From an uncultured Blastococcus sp. (GTDB taxonomy: Bacteria; Actinomycetota; Actinomycetes; Mycobacteriales; Geodermatophilaceae), in contig CADCTN010000162.1 in the NCBI GenBank assembly GCA_902805535.1, positions 1-35,421 on the forward strand: DNA of 35,421 nucleotides, in the 5' to 3' direction. This document shows positions 10,291 through 19,159 of this stretch, one piece after another. Made by a program: the position numbers and the translations under genes. Numbering within the stretch: position 1 is the stretch's first letter; each line of letters starts with the position of its first letter. The notes under the pieces were generated by a model, which was given only the letters and a program-made list of their open reading frames with translations, ran no database searches and had not been told where the DNA came from.

Positions 10291-10608
10291 CGGGTGCCCT
10301 CGTGCGCGGAAGCGCGCGGGCAGCAGGGCACCGGAGGGTCCCTTCGAACCGAGGACGGGGTACGCGGGCCACTGTAGCCGGGGGCGCACCGCGCGGTGTC
10401 GCGACATGGGCCCGGACGACTAGGGTTGATCACGTTGTTGCTGCGGATCCAGCGGGTAGGGACGACGTCGACGACGACCACGACGCGACCCCCCGGTCCA
10501 GCGGGGGACCAGGACGTATGCCGGCCCTATGACACGTACACCGGTCGCTACGACACGTATACCGGTCGCACGAGACCGCGCGCCACACCTCGAGGGAGCA
10601 CCCAGTAC
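10291..10608. promoter_or_regulatory. Divergent ctaB/tkt intergenic region
   Basis: This 318-nt stretch holds no convincing gene. For ctaB (minus) a -10 TACAGT lies at 10371-10376, giving a leader of about 70 nt. For tkt (plus) a -10 TAGGGT lies at 10421-10426, giving a leader of about 175 nt, long for this organism. That leader contains a 21-bp tandem repeat at 10528-10569 and the tkt ribosome site GAGGGAG near 10592. Confidence 0.5.
10528..10569 (+). repeat. 21-bp tandem repeat in the tkt leader
   Basis: Two adjacent 21-nt units (10528-10548 and 10549-10569) differ at two positions only; the shared core is GACACGTA-Y-ACCGGTCGC. They lie 40-80 nt before the tkt start. Each unit contains ACACGT and ACCGGT, so a dimeric regulator site or an RNA element are possible explanations, as is simple slippage. 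Confidence 0.85.
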
Positions 10609-12819
10609 ATGACGCAGAGCACCCGGGCCGAAGCCCCGGCAGAAGCCGCCACCGACAGCCCGACCGGCAGCCCGCACCAGCCGCAGCCCACCCTCCCCGA
10701 CGGTTTCGGGGACCTGGACCGCCGCGCGATCGACACCGCGCGCGTGCTGGCGATGGACGCCGTCCAGAAGGTCGGCAACGGCCACCCCGGCACCGCCATG
10801 AGCCTGGCGCCGACGGCCTACCTGCTCTTCCAGAAGTGGCTGCGGCACGACCCCAGCGATCCGAACTGGGTCGGCCGCGACCGGTTCGTGCTCTCCATGG
10901 GCCACTCGAGCCTGACGCTCTACGTCCAGCTCTACCTCTCCGGCTACGGCATGGAGCTGGAGGATCTGCGCGCTCTGCGTACGTGGGGATCGCAGACGCC
11001 GGGCCACCCCGAGGTCAACCACACCCCGGGCGTCGAGACGACGACCGGGCCGCTCGGCCAGGGCGTCGGCAACGCCGTCGGCATGGCGATGGCCGCCCGC
11101 CGCGAGCGCGGCCTGTTCGACCCGGGCGCCGCCGAGGGCGAGAGCCCCTTCGACCACACCATCTGGGCACTGGCTTCCGACGGTGACCTCGAGGAGGGGG
11201 TCAGCGGCGAGGCGTCGTCCCTGGCCGGCACCCAGCAGCTGGGCAACCTGGTCCTCGTCTACGACGACAACGACATCTCCATCGAGGACCACACCGACGT
11301 CGCCTTCACCGAGGACGTCGGCATGCGCTACGAGGCCTACGGCTGGCACGTCCAGCGCGTGGACGACGGCGAGGATCTCGCCGCGGTGGACGCCGCCTTC
11401 GCCGCCGCCAAGGCCGAGACCACCCGGCCCTCGATCATCGTGCTCAGGACGGTCATCGGCTGGCCCGCGCCGAACAAGCAGAACACCGGCGCCGCGCACG
11501 GCTCGGCGCTCGGGGACGACGAGGTGCGGGCCACCAAGGAGGTGCTCGGCTTCGACCCGGAGCAGACCTTCGAGGTCGCGCCCGAGGTCATCGCGCACGC
11601 CCGCAAGGTGCGCGACCGCGGCCGGGAGGCGCACGCTGCCTGGCAGGGGGGCTTCGACGCCTGGCAGCAGGGCACCCCGGACGGGGCCGCCCTGCTCGAG
11701 CGGATGCGCACCCGGACGCTGCCCGAGGGCTGGGCCGAGAAGCTCCCCAGCTGGGACGCCGACCCCAAGGGCGTCGCCACGCGGAAGGCCTCCGGCGAGG
11801 TGCTCGCCGCCCTCTACCCGGGGCTCCCCGAGCTGTGGGGCGGCTCGGCCGACCTCGCGGAGAGCAACAACACCGCCGTCAAGGGCGAACCGTCGTTCCT
11901 CCCCGCCAACCGGCAGACCAAGATGTGGAGCGGTGGCCCCTACGGCCGGACGCTGCACTTCGGGGTCCGCGAGCACGCCATGGGCGCGGTCATGAACGGG
12001 ATCGCGCTGCACGGCGGCACCCGGGTCTACGGCGGCACGTTCCTCACCTTCTCCGACTACATGCGCGGTGCGGTGCGGCTGGCCGCGCTCATGCAGCTGC
12101 CGGTGATCTACGTGTGGACCCACGACTCGATCGGCCTCGGCGAGGACGGCCCGACCCACCAGCCGATCGAGCACTTCGCCGCGCTGCGCGCCATCCCCGG
12201 CCTGGACGTCGTCCGTCCGGCCGACGCCAACGAGGTGGCGGTCGCCTGGCGGACGATCCTGGAGAACAACGACCGCCCCGCCGGCCTGCTGCTGGCGCGC
12301 CAGAACATGCCGGTGTTCGACCGCGGCGGCTCCGGCTCGGCCGAGGGCACGGCCCGCGGTGCCTACGTGCTGGCCGAGGCCTCGGGCGGCACGCCGGAGG
12401 TGATCCTCATGGGCACCGGCTCCGAGGTGCAGATCGCCGTGGCGGCGCGGGAGCGGCTGGAGGCGGACGGCGTCCCCACCCGGGTGGTCTCCGTGCCGTG
12501 CGTCGAGTGGTTCGCCGATCAGGACGACGCCTACAAGAACGAGGTGTTCCCGCCGACGGTCCGCGCCCGGGTCAGCGTGGAGGCCGGCGTGCCGCTGGGC
12601 TGGCGCGAGTTCGTGGGCGACGCCGGCCGGATCGTCGGCCTCACGCACTACGGGGCCAGCGCCGCCTACACCGTGCTCTACGAGAAGTTCGGGCTCACCG
12701 AGGAGGCCGTCGTGGCCGCCGCCCGGGAGAGCATCGAGGCCGCCGCGTCCGGTCCTGGCGTCCCGGCGGGCCCCGCGCGGGCCACCGGCGGCCTCCCCCA
12801 CCCCACCGGCGACCGCTGA
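10609..12819 (+). CDS. tkt: Transketolase
   Basis: Transketolase moves two-carbon units between sugar phosphates in the non-oxidative pentose phosphate pathway, using thiamine diphosphate and a divalent metal. The 736-aa product shows GNGHPGTAMSLAP near the N-terminus, the TPP/metal segment SDGDLEEGVSGEASSLAG with DDNDISIED following, and the central HDSIGLGEDGPTHQPIEH motif. The ATG at 10609 follows GAGGGAG by about 11 nt. The frame is open upstream into the leader, but the conserved domain starts only at about residue 35, so the short form is kept; residues 1-30 are a Pro/Ala/Ser-rich extension. It heads the tkt-tal-pgi-zwf-opcA-pgl cluster. Confidence 0.96.
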   Translation: MTQSTRAEAPAEAATDSPTGSPHQPQPTLPDGFGDLDRRAIDTARVLAMDAVQKVGNGHPGTAMSLAPTAYLLFQKWLRHDPSDPNWVGRDRFVLSMGHSSLTLYVQLYLSGYGMELEDLRALRTWGSQTPGHPEVNHTPGVETTTGPLGQGVGNAVGMAMAARRERGLFDPGAAEGESPFDHTIWALASDGDLEEGVSGEASSLAGTQQLGNLVLVYDDNDISIEDHTDVAFTEDVGMRYEAYGWHVQRVDDGEDLAAVDAAFAAAKAETTRPSIIVLRTVIGWPAPNKQNTGAAHGSALGDDEVRATKEVLGFDPEQTFEVAPEVIAHARKVRDRGREAHAAWQGGFDAWQQGTPDGAALLERMRTRTLPEGWAEKLPSWDADPKGVATRKASGEVLAALYPGLPELWGGSADLAESNNTAVKGEPSFLPANRQTKMWSGGPYGRTLHFGVREHAMGAVMNGIALHGGTRVYGGTFLTFSDYMRGAVRLAALMQLPVIYVWTHDSIGLGEDGPTHQPIEHFAALRAIPGLDVVRPADANEVAVAWRTILENNDRPAGLLLARQNMPVFDRGGSGSAEGTARGAYVLAEASGGTPEVILMGTGSEVQIAVAARERLEADGVPTRVVSVPCVEWFADQDDAYKNEVFPPTVRARVSVEAGVPLGWREFVGDAGRIVGLTHYGASAAYTVLYEKFGLTEEAVVAAARESIEAAASGPGVPAGPARATGGLPHPTGDR

Positions 12820-12820
12820 A

Positions 12821-12870
12821 GGACCCCGCTGCACCTCGCGCGCTCGCGGCGGGAGTGCAGCGGGGCGTCC
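12821..12870 (+). terminator. Strong hairpin between tkt and tal
   Basis: An 11-bp perfect stem (12824-12834 with 12855-12865), extendable by GGAC/GTCC (12821-12824, 12867-12870) with a small bulge, begins just after the tkt stop. There is no T-tract. It could be a partial terminator that lowers tal and downstream expression, or an mRNA-stabilising processing site. Confidence 0.55.
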
Positions 12871-12909
12871 GACACAACATCAGAGACACACAGCCCGAAA
12901 GGCAGTGAC

Positions 12910-14022
12910 ATGGCGCAGAACGCACATCTGGCCGAGCTCTCCGAGGCAGGGGTCGCCGTCTGGCTGGACGACCTCTCCCGTGACCGCATCCGCAGCGGCA
13001 ACCTGCAGTCCCTCGTCGACGGCCACTCCGTCGTCGGCGTCACCACCAACCCGACGATCTTCGCCGCGGCGATCAGCGGGTCGGACTCCTACGACGACCA
13101 GCTGCACGCCCTCGCCGTCCGCAGGGTGAGCGTCGAGGAGGCGCTGCGGACCGTCACCGCGGCCGACGTCCGCGACGCCTGCGATCTGCTGGCACCCGTG
13201 GCCCAGGCCTCACCCGGTGACGGGCGGGTGTCCCTGGAGGTCGCCCCGGGCCTGGCGCACGACACCGACGCGACCGCGGCCGAGGCCGGCCATCTGTGGT
13301 GGCTGGTCGACCGGCCGAACCTGTTCATCAAGATCCCGGCGACCGAGGCGGGGATCCCGGCCATCACCGAGACCATCGCGAACGGCATCAGTGTCAACGT
13401 CACCTTGATCTTCAGTCTCGAGCGCTACCGCGCGGTGATGGACGCCTACCTCTCCGGGCTGGAGAAGCGGGTCGCCGAAGGCGGGTCGCTCGAGGGCATC
13501 GCCTCCGTGGCGTCGTTCTTCGTCTCCCGCGTGGACACCGAGATCGACAAGCGCCTGGACGCATCCGGCGCCGACGCGTCCCTGGTCACCAAGCTCAAGG
13601 GCAAGGCCGGCATCGCCAACGCGCAGCTGGCCTACCAGGCCTACGAGGAGGTCTTCTCCTCCGACCGGTGGCGGGCGCTGGAGGCGCAGGGCGCGGTGGC
13701 CCAGCGGCCGCTGTGGGCGTCGACCGGCGTCAAGAACCCCGAGTACTCCGACACGATGTACATCAGCGAGCTCATCGCGCCGGGCACGGTGAACACGATG
13801 CCCGAGAAGACGATGATGGCCTACGCCGATCACGGCAGCCCGGGCACGCCGATCCAGAAGTCCTACGACGACGCCGCCGCGGTCATGCGGGCGGTCAGCG
13901 ACGCCGGCATCGACCTCGACGACGTGTTCCGGGTCCTCGAGGAGGAGGCCGTGCAGAAGTTCGTCGACTCCTGGGACGAGCTGACCGCGTCGGTGCGCAG
14001 CGAGCTCGAGGACAAGGTATGA
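12910..14022 (+). CDS. tal: Transaldolase
   Basis: Transaldolase exchanges a dihydroxyacetone unit between sedoheptulose-7-phosphate and glyceraldehyde-3-phosphate. The 370-aa product matches the longer actinobacterial/cyanobacterial type. Seen: the N-terminal [13 protein letters not shown] and [11 protein letters not shown] motifs, the Schiff-base lysine in [12 protein letters not shown] (Lys141) and the phosphate-binding region ending in [14 protein letters not shown]. An AAAGG precedes the ATG by about 6 nt. The stop overlaps the pgi start (ATGA), so the two are translationally coupled. Confidence 0.96.
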   Translation: MAQNAHLAELSEAGVAVWLDDLSRDRIRSGNLQSLVDGHSVVGVTTNPTIFAAAISGSDSYDDQLHALAVRRVSVEEALRTVTAADVRDACDLLAPVAQASPGDGRVSLEVAPGLAHDTDATAAEAGHLWWLVDRPNLFIKIPATEAGIPAITETIANGISVNVTLIFSLERYRAVMDAYLSGLEKRVAEGGSLEGIASVASFFVSRVDTEIDKRLDASGADASLVTKLKGKAGIANAQLAYQAYEEVFSSDRWRALEAQGAVAQRPLWASTGVKNPEYSDTMYISELIAPGTVNTMPEKTMMAYADHGSPGTPIQKSYDDAAAVMRAVSDAGIDLDDVFRVLEEEAVQKFVDSWDELTASVRSELEDKV

Positions 14023-15632
14023 GCCTGAGCGTCACCGTCCACGGAGTGGACATCCCCGACACCGTCCGAGGACCGCTCGCCGAGGACGACGTCGCCGCGC
14101 GCCTCGTCGGCAAGGACCCCACGCTGTGGGGTCCCGACGCCGAGAGCGAGTCGGCGATCCGGCTGGGGTGGCTGGACCTGCCGGCCACCTCCCGCGAGCT
14201 GCTGCCCCGGCTGGCCGACCTGCGCACCGAGCTGACCGGCGAGGGCCTGGACCGGATCGTGCTCTGCGGCATGGGCGGGTCCTCACTGGCTCCGGAGGTC
14301 ATCTGCCGGACGGCGGGGGTGCCCCTCGTCGTGCTCGACACCACCGACCCCGGCCAGGTGTCCGCGGCGATGGCCGACCTCGACCGCACCGTCGTCGTGG
14401 TCAGCTCGAAGTCCGGCGGAACGGTCGAGACCGACAGCCAGCGGCGGGCGTTCATCCAGGCGTTCGCCGACGCCGGGCTGGACGAGAAGGAGATCGGCCG
14501 GCGGTTCGTCGTCGTCACCGACCCCGGATCGCCCCTCTCCGAGACCGCGGCCGCCATGGGCGCCCGTGCCGTCTTCCTGGCCGATCCGAACGTCGGCGGC
14601 CGCTACAGCGCCCTGTCGGCCTTCGGCCTGGTGCCCTCCGCCCTGGCCGGCGCCGACGTCGGCGCCCTGCTCGACGAGGCCGGGGAGCTGGCCGGCCGGC
14701 TGTCGGAGCAGGACAACCCGGCGCTGCAGCTCGGCGTCGCGATGGGCGCGGCCTTCACGGCCGGGCGCGACAAGCTCGCCCTGGCCGGTGGCAGCGGACG
14801 GGGTTCCGGTCCCGAGCTCATCGGTTTCGGCGACTGGGCCGAGCAGCTGATCGCGGAGTCCACCGGCAAGGAGGGTCGCGGGATCCTGCCCGTCGTCGTG
14901 GAGTCGGTCGACGCCCCCGGCGCGTCCGGTCCCGACGTCCTGCTCGCCGTCGTGGGGTCCGACGCCCCCGCGACGGGACCGGCGATCGGTGTCACCGGGC
15001 CGTTGGGCGCGCAGTTCCTCGCGTGGGAGTACGCCACCGCGGTCGCCGGCCGGGTGCTGGGGATCAATCCCTTCGACCAGCCCAACGTGACCGAGAGCAA
15101 GGAGAACACCCAGCGGATCCTGTCCGGGGGGCTCCCGGACGAGCGGCCGGCCGCGACGATCGGCGCGATCGAGATCCGCGGCAGCGGCGGGGTGCTCGAC
15201 GGCGTCGACCTGTCCTCGCACGACGGCGCCGTGCTGGCCGTCGACGCGCTGCTGGCCGCCATCCCCCCGCGTGGATACCTGGCCGTCATGGCCTACCTGG
15301 ACCGGGAGCAGGACGCGAGCGCCGAGAACCTCCGCGCGGCACTCGCCCGCCGGGCGGAGAAGGCGGTCACGTTCGGCTGGGGTCCGCGCTTCCTCCACTC
15401 CACCGGCCAGTACCACAAGGGGGGCCCACAGGTGGGCGCGTTCCTGCAGCTCACCGGCGCGATCGCCGCAGACCTGCCGATCCCCGACCAGCCGTACAGC
15501 TTCGCCACCCTGCAGGCGGCGCAGGCCGGTGGTGACCGCAAGGCCCTGGCCGACCGCGACCGCCCGGTCCTGCACCTGCATCTCACCGACCGCGCCGCCG
15601 GGCTCGGACAGCTCCTGTCGGCGCTGGCCTGA
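14019..15632 (+). CDS. pgi: Glucose-6-phosphate isomerase
   Basis: Interconverts glucose-6-phosphate and fructose-6-phosphate, linking the pentose phosphate products made by tkt/tal back to zwf. The 537-aa product carries the SIS-fold sugar-phosphate motifs [12 protein letters not shown] and [16 protein letters not shown], the catalytic-region motif [16 protein letters not shown], and [18 protein letters not shown] near the C-terminus. These mark the actinobacterial type that I have seen encoded next to tal, and in some organisms fused to it. The start is fixed by the 4-nt overlap with tal. Confidence 0.94.
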   Translation: MSLSVTVHGVDIPDTVRGPLAEDDVAARLVGKDPTLWGPDAESESAIRLGWLDLPATSRELLPRLADLRTELTGEGLDRIVLCGMGGSSLAPEVICRTAGVPLVVLDTTDPGQVSAAMADLDRTVVVVSSKSGGTVETDSQRRAFIQAFADAGLDEKEIGRRFVVVTDPGSPLSETAAAMGARAVFLADPNVGGRYSALSAFGLVPSALAGADVGALLDEAGELAGRLSEQDNPALQLGVAMGAAFTAGRDKLALAGGSGRGSGPELIGFGDWAEQLIAESTGKEGRGILPVVVESVDAPGASGPDVLLAVVGSDAPATGPAIGVTGPLGAQFLAWEYATAVAGRVLGINPFDQPNVTESKENTQRILSGGLPDERPAATIGAIEIRGSGGVLDGVDLSSHDGAVLAVDALLAAIPPRGYLAVMAYLDREQDASAENLRAALARRAEKAVTFGWGPRFLHSTGQYHKGGPQVGAFLQLTGAIAADLPIPDQPYSFATLQAAQAGGDRKALADRDRPVLHLHLTDRAAGLGQLLSALA

Positions 15633-15656
15633 CCCATCGCACGCACCGCTGATGTG

Positions 15657-15692
15657 CCCGTCGTCCGCTCCCTCGCCGGGCCGGACGACGGG
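15657..15692 (+). terminator. Hairpin between pgi and zwf
   Basis: A perfect 11-bp GC stem (15657-15667 with 15682-15692) with a 14-nt loop stands 24 nt after the pgi stop and about 25 nt before the short upstream ORF of zwf. No T-tract. It may be a partial terminator, an attenuator or a processing site within the operon. Confidence 0.5.
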
Positions 15693-15717
15693 ACACCCTC
15701 CACCTCGAGGACGGACC

Positions 15718-15750
15718 ATGACCCTCCCCCCGCTGCGCGGCCCGCGATGA
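15718..15750 (+). CDS. Possible 10-codon upstream ORF coupled to zwf
   Basis: An ATG preceded by GAGGACGG opens the 10-residue frame MTLPPLRGPR. Its TGA overlaps the zwf ATG in ATGA form. The zwf start itself lacks a clear ribosome site of its own, so ribosomes may load on this mini-ORF and re-initiate. It could also be a chance frame. It is not expected to make a stable protein. Confidence 0.4.
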   Translation: MTLPPLRGPR

Positions 15751-17264
15751 TCCCCAACCCGCTGCGCGATCCACGGGACCGGCGACTTCCCCGGGTGCCC
15801 GAGCCGTGCGCTCTCGTCGTCTTCGGCATCACCGGCGACCTGGCACGCAAGAAGCTGCTGCCCGCGGTCTACGACCTGGCCAACCGCGGCCTGCTGCCCA
15901 CCAACTTCGCCCTGCTCGGCTTCGCCCGCCGCGACTGGGAGGACCAGGACTTCGCGGAGCTGTCCCGCGACGCGGCCCGGCAGCATGCCCGCACGCCGTG
16001 GCGCGAGGAGGTCTGGGACCGGCTGGCCGGCAACGTCCACTTCGTCCAGGGCTCCTTCGACGACGACGACGCCTTCGACCAGCTCGCCGCGACCCTCAAC
16101 GACCTGGAGGGCTCCCACGGCATCGGCGGCAACGCCGCGTTCTACCTCTCGATCCCGCCGGCCATGTTCCCGACCGTGCTCAAGCAGATGGAGCGCACGG
16201 GCATGGCCGAGAGCACCGCCGACCGCTGGCGGAGGGTCGTGGTCGAGAAGCCGTTCGGCGAGGACCTGCCGTCCAGCCGCCAGCTCAACGAGCTGGTCGA
16301 CTCGGTGTTCAGCGCCCAGGACGTGTTCCGCATCGACCACTACCTGGGCAAGGAGACGGTCCAGAACCTGCTGGCGCTGCGGTTCGCCAACAGCCTGTTC
16401 GAGCCGATCTGGAACGCCCAGAACGTCGACTCGGTGCAGATCACCATGGCCGAGGACGTCGGCATCGGTGGCCGCGCCCAGTTCTACGAGAAGACCGGCG
16501 CCGCCCGCGACGTGCTGCAGAACCACCTCCTCCAGCTGCTCGCGCTCACCGCGATGGAGGAGCCGGTCGAGTTCTCCGCCGAGGAGATCCGCACCGAGAA
16601 GCTGAAGGTCCTCCGGGCGATCTCCGTGCCCGAGGACATGCAGACCTACGCGATCCGCGGCCAGTACGAGCAGGGCTGGCTGGCGGGCCAGCGGGCCAAC
16701 GGCTACCGGCAGGAGGAGGGCGTCGACCCGGAGTCGACGACGGAGACCTTCGCCGCCGTCCGCCTCGGCGTCGAGACCCGCCGCTGGGCAGGGGTCCCGT
16801 TCTACCTCCGCACCGGGAAGCGCCTCCCCCGCCGCGTCACCGAGATCGCCCTGGTCTTCAAGCGCGCGCCGCACCTGCCCTTCGCCGCCACCGACACCGA
16901 GGAGCTGGGCAACAACCAGCTGGTGATCCGCGTCCAGCCCGACGAAGGGGTGACCCTCAAGTTCGGGTCGAAGGTTCCGGGCAGCGTGATGGAGGTCCGC
17001 GACGTCTCGATGGACTTCCTCTACGGCGAGCAGTTCACCGAGGCCAGCCCCGAGGCCTACGAGCGCCTGCTGCTCGACGTCCTGCTCGGCGACGCGACCC
17101 TCTTCCCGCGCAACGCGGAGGTGGAGGCGTCCTGGGCCGTGATCGACCCGCTCGAGGACTTCTGGGCCGGGACGTCCCCGCACCCGTACCGCGCCGGCGA
17201 GTGGGGACCTCGCGCCGCCGAGGAGATGCTCGCCGCGGAGAACCGCCGGTGGCGCCGTCCATGA
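15747..17264 (+). CDS. zwf: Glucose-6-phosphate 1-dehydrogenase
   Basis: First enzyme of the oxidative pentose phosphate branch, making 6-phosphogluconolactone and NADPH. The 505-aa product shows the dinucleotide-binding GITGDLARKKLLPA (residues 27-40), EKPFGEDL, and the active-site RIDHYLGKE (195-203) with Asp197, His198 and Lys202. The ATG at 15747 places the nucleotide fold about 20 residues in, as usual. An earlier in-frame ATG at 15654 would add a stretch overlapping the intercistronic hairpin and is rejected. opcA follows, matching the dependence of actinobacterial G6PDH on OpcA. Confidence 0.96.
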   Translation: MIPNPLRDPRDRRLPRVPEPCALVVFGITGDLARKKLLPAVYDLANRGLLPTNFALLGFARRDWEDQDFAELSRDAARQHARTPWREEVWDRLAGNVHFVQGSFDDDDAFDQLAATLNDLEGSHGIGGNAAFYLSIPPAMFPTVLKQMERTGMAESTADRWRRVVVEKPFGEDLPSSRQLNELVDSVFSAQDVFRIDHYLGKETVQNLLALRFANSLFEPIWNAQNVDSVQITMAEDVGIGGRAQFYEKTGAARDVLQNHLLQLLALTAMEEPVEFSAEEIRTEKLKVLRAISVPEDMQTYAIRGQYEQGWLAGQRANGYRQEEGVDPESTTETFAAVRLGVETRRWAGVPFYLRTGKRLPRRVTEIALVFKRAPHLPFAATDTEELGNNQLVIRVQPDEGVTLKFGSKVPGSVMEVRDVSMDFLYGEQFTEASPEAYERLLLDVLLGDATLFPRNAEVEASWAVIDPLEDFWAGTSPHPYRAGEWGPRAAEEMLAAENRRWRRP

Positions 17265-17310
17265 ACCAGACCTGCGCTCCCCTACCGACCGCCCCCTCCG
17301 AGGAGACGCC

Positions 17311-18354
17311 ATGACGACGCTCTGGGACACCACCGGCTCGGCCGTCGTGAAGGAACTGGCCGCCCAGCGGCGCACCGGCGGCGCGGTGCTCTCCGGCGTG
17401 GCGCTCACCCTGGTCGTCGTCGCCGACGAGAGCCGCGTCGCCGAGGCCGAGGAGGCGGCGACCCACGCCGCCGCCGCGCACCCCAGCCGCATCCTCGTCG
17501 TCGTCCGCCGGCAGCTGGACGCGCCGATGCCGCGGCTGGACGCCGAGGTGCTCATCGGCGGCCGGCTGGGTCCCGGCGAGGCCATCGTCATGCGGATGTA
17601 CGGGCGGCTCGGCCTGCACGCCGAGTCGGTCGTCCTGCCGCTGCTGGCCGCCGACGCGCCGGTCGTCGCGTGGTGGCACGCCGCTCCCCCGGACCGGCTG
17701 TCGACCGACGCGCTGGCGGTGTTCGCCCACCGGCGGATCACCGACAGCTCGATCGCCCCGGACCCGCTCGCGGCCCTCAGGACGCGGGCGGCCGACTACG
17801 CCCCCGGCGACACCGACCTCGCGTGGACCCGCAGCACGGCCTGGCGGTCGATCCTGGCCTCCACCGTCGACGCGGTCTCGGGCCGACGCGGCGAGCCGGT
17901 GGTGGTCCGCGGCGCGCAGATCGCGGGCGACGCCGCGAACCCGACCGCCCAGCTGCTCGCCGGCTGGATCGCCAACCGCTGCGGCTGCCCGGTCGCCGTC
18001 GAGGAGGGCGGCCGCCGGCCCGACTCCAGCGGGGTGGACTCCGTCACCCTCCAGCTCGACCAGGACGAGGAGGTGCACATCCGCGCCGACCGCCGCAACG
18101 GCGCGGTCATCTCCCAGCCCTACCGGCCCGATGCCATCGCGCCCCTGCCCGACCGGCCGCTGGGCGACCTGCTCAGCGAGGAGCTGCGCCGGCTGGACCG
18201 CGACGAGCCCTACAGCGAGGCCCTGGAGGCCGCGAACGGCGTGACCGGGCTCTCGGACCGCTCCCCCGAGCGCGAGCACGTGTGGTTCGACCCCGCGGAG
18301 GGCAACGGCGCCTCCGGCCGGAAGCGCGCGGCGGCGAAGAGCCCCGACGCGTGA
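17311..18354 (+). CDS. opcA: Glucose-6-phosphate dehydrogenase assembly protein OpcA
   Basis: OpcA is an allosteric/assembly partner of G6PDH known in cyanobacteria and actinobacteria. The 347-aa product has family features such as MTTLWDTTGSAVVKELAAQR at the N-terminus, RMYGRLGLHAESVVLPLLAADAPVVAWWH in the middle, and DLAWTRSTAWRSILAS. GAGGAG lies 5 nt before the ATG. It sits between zwf and pgl, with a GTGA overlap to pgl. The last 20 residues are Lys/Arg rich and probably flexible. Confidence 0.95.
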   Translation: MTTLWDTTGSAVVKELAAQRRTGGAVLSGVALTLVVVADESRVAEAEEAATHAAAAHPSRILVVVRRQLDAPMPRLDAEVLIGGRLGPGEAIVMRMYGRLGLHAESVVLPLLAADAPVVAWWHAAPPDRLSTDALAVFAHRRITDSSIAPDPLAALRTRAADYAPGDTDLAWTRSTAWRSILASTVDAVSGRRGEPVVVRGAQIAGDAANPTAQLLAGWIANRCGCPVAVEEGGRRPDSSGVDSVTLQLDQDEEVHIRADRRNGAVISQPYRPDAIAPLPDRPLGDLLSEELRRLDRDEPYSEALEAANGVTGLSDRSPEREHVWFDPAEGNGASGRKRAAAKSPDA

Positions 18355-19121
18355 GCGAGCCCGTGGTGGACGTCGTCGTCGAGGTGGACGCCGAGCACCT
18401 GGCCCGCTCCGTGGCCGAAGCCCTGGTGGCCCGGCTGGCGGCGGCCCAGACCCTGCACGGGACGGCGTCGGTCGGCCTGACCGGCGGCGGCATCGGCACC
18501 GCCGTCCTTCAGCAGGTGGCCGATCTCGCGGCCACACCGACCCGGGAGACCGTGGACTGGACCGCGGTGGACATCTGGTGGGGCGACGAGCGGTTCGTCC
18601 CCGCCGGCGACGACGAGCGCAACGAGAAGGGCGCGCGCCGGGCCCTGCTCGACCGGGTCGGCGTGCCGCCCGAGCGCGTGCACGCCATGCCGCCGTCGGA
18701 CGGGCGGTTCGCCGAGCCGGAGGACGCCGCCGCCTGGTACGCCGCCGAGCTCGCCGCGGCCGCCCCGGAGGGCGCCGATCTGCCGCGGATGGACGTGCTG
18801 CTGCTCGGCATGGGCGCCGAGGGGCACGTCGCGTCGATCTTCCCGGACTCCCCCGCCGTCCGCGACGACCGCCCGGTCGTCGCGGTGCGCGACTGCCCCA
18901 AGCCGCCGCCGACCCGGGTCAGCCTGGGCTTCTCCGCGATCAACGCGGCCGAGGAGGTGTGGCTGCTCGTGTCCGGGGAGGGCAAGGCGGCGGCGGTGGC
19001 CGAGGCGCTCGCCGGGGCGGCCCCGGCGGACCTGCCGGCGGCCGGTGTCCACGCCGTCCGGGCCACGAGGTGGTTGCTCGATCGCGCGGCCGCGAGCAAG
19101 CTGCCGGCACCACCCGGCTAG
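18351..19121 (+). CDS. pgl: 6-phosphogluconolactonase
   Basis: Hydrolyses 6-phosphogluconolactone, the product of Zwf. The 256-aa product is of the DevB/SOL family: VGLTGGGIGTAVLQQ near residue 42, the IWWGDERFVPAGDDERN motif, and LLGMGAEGHVASIFPDSPA, which carries the catalytic-region histidine. The GTG start (18351-18353) overlaps the opcA stop. It closes the pentose phosphate cluster. Confidence 0.94.
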   Translation: MSEPVVDVVVEVDAEHLARSVAEALVARLAAAQTLHGTASVGLTGGGIGTAVLQQVADLAATPTRETVDWTAVDIWWGDERFVPAGDDERNEKGARRALLDRVGVPPERVHAMPPSDGRFAEPEDAAAWYAAELAAAAPEGADLPRMDVLLLGMGAEGHVASIFPDSPAVRDDRPVVAVRDCPKPPPTRVSLGFSAINAAEEVWLLVSGEGKAAAVAEALAGAAPADLPAAGVHAVRATRWLLDRAAASKLPAPPG

Positions 19122-19159
19122 CCGCCCGGCGGGCCGGCGTCCGGACGATGGATGGACAC

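Noticed and set aside
10420-12834. 804-codon minus-strand frame
   Set aside because: Antisense shadow of tkt with the same compositional bias.
14283-17741. 1152-codon open frame on the minus strand
   Set aside because: It runs antisense across pgi, zwf and opcA; in DNA this GC-rich, the frame antisense to a real gene seldom has stops. No protein family is recognisable.
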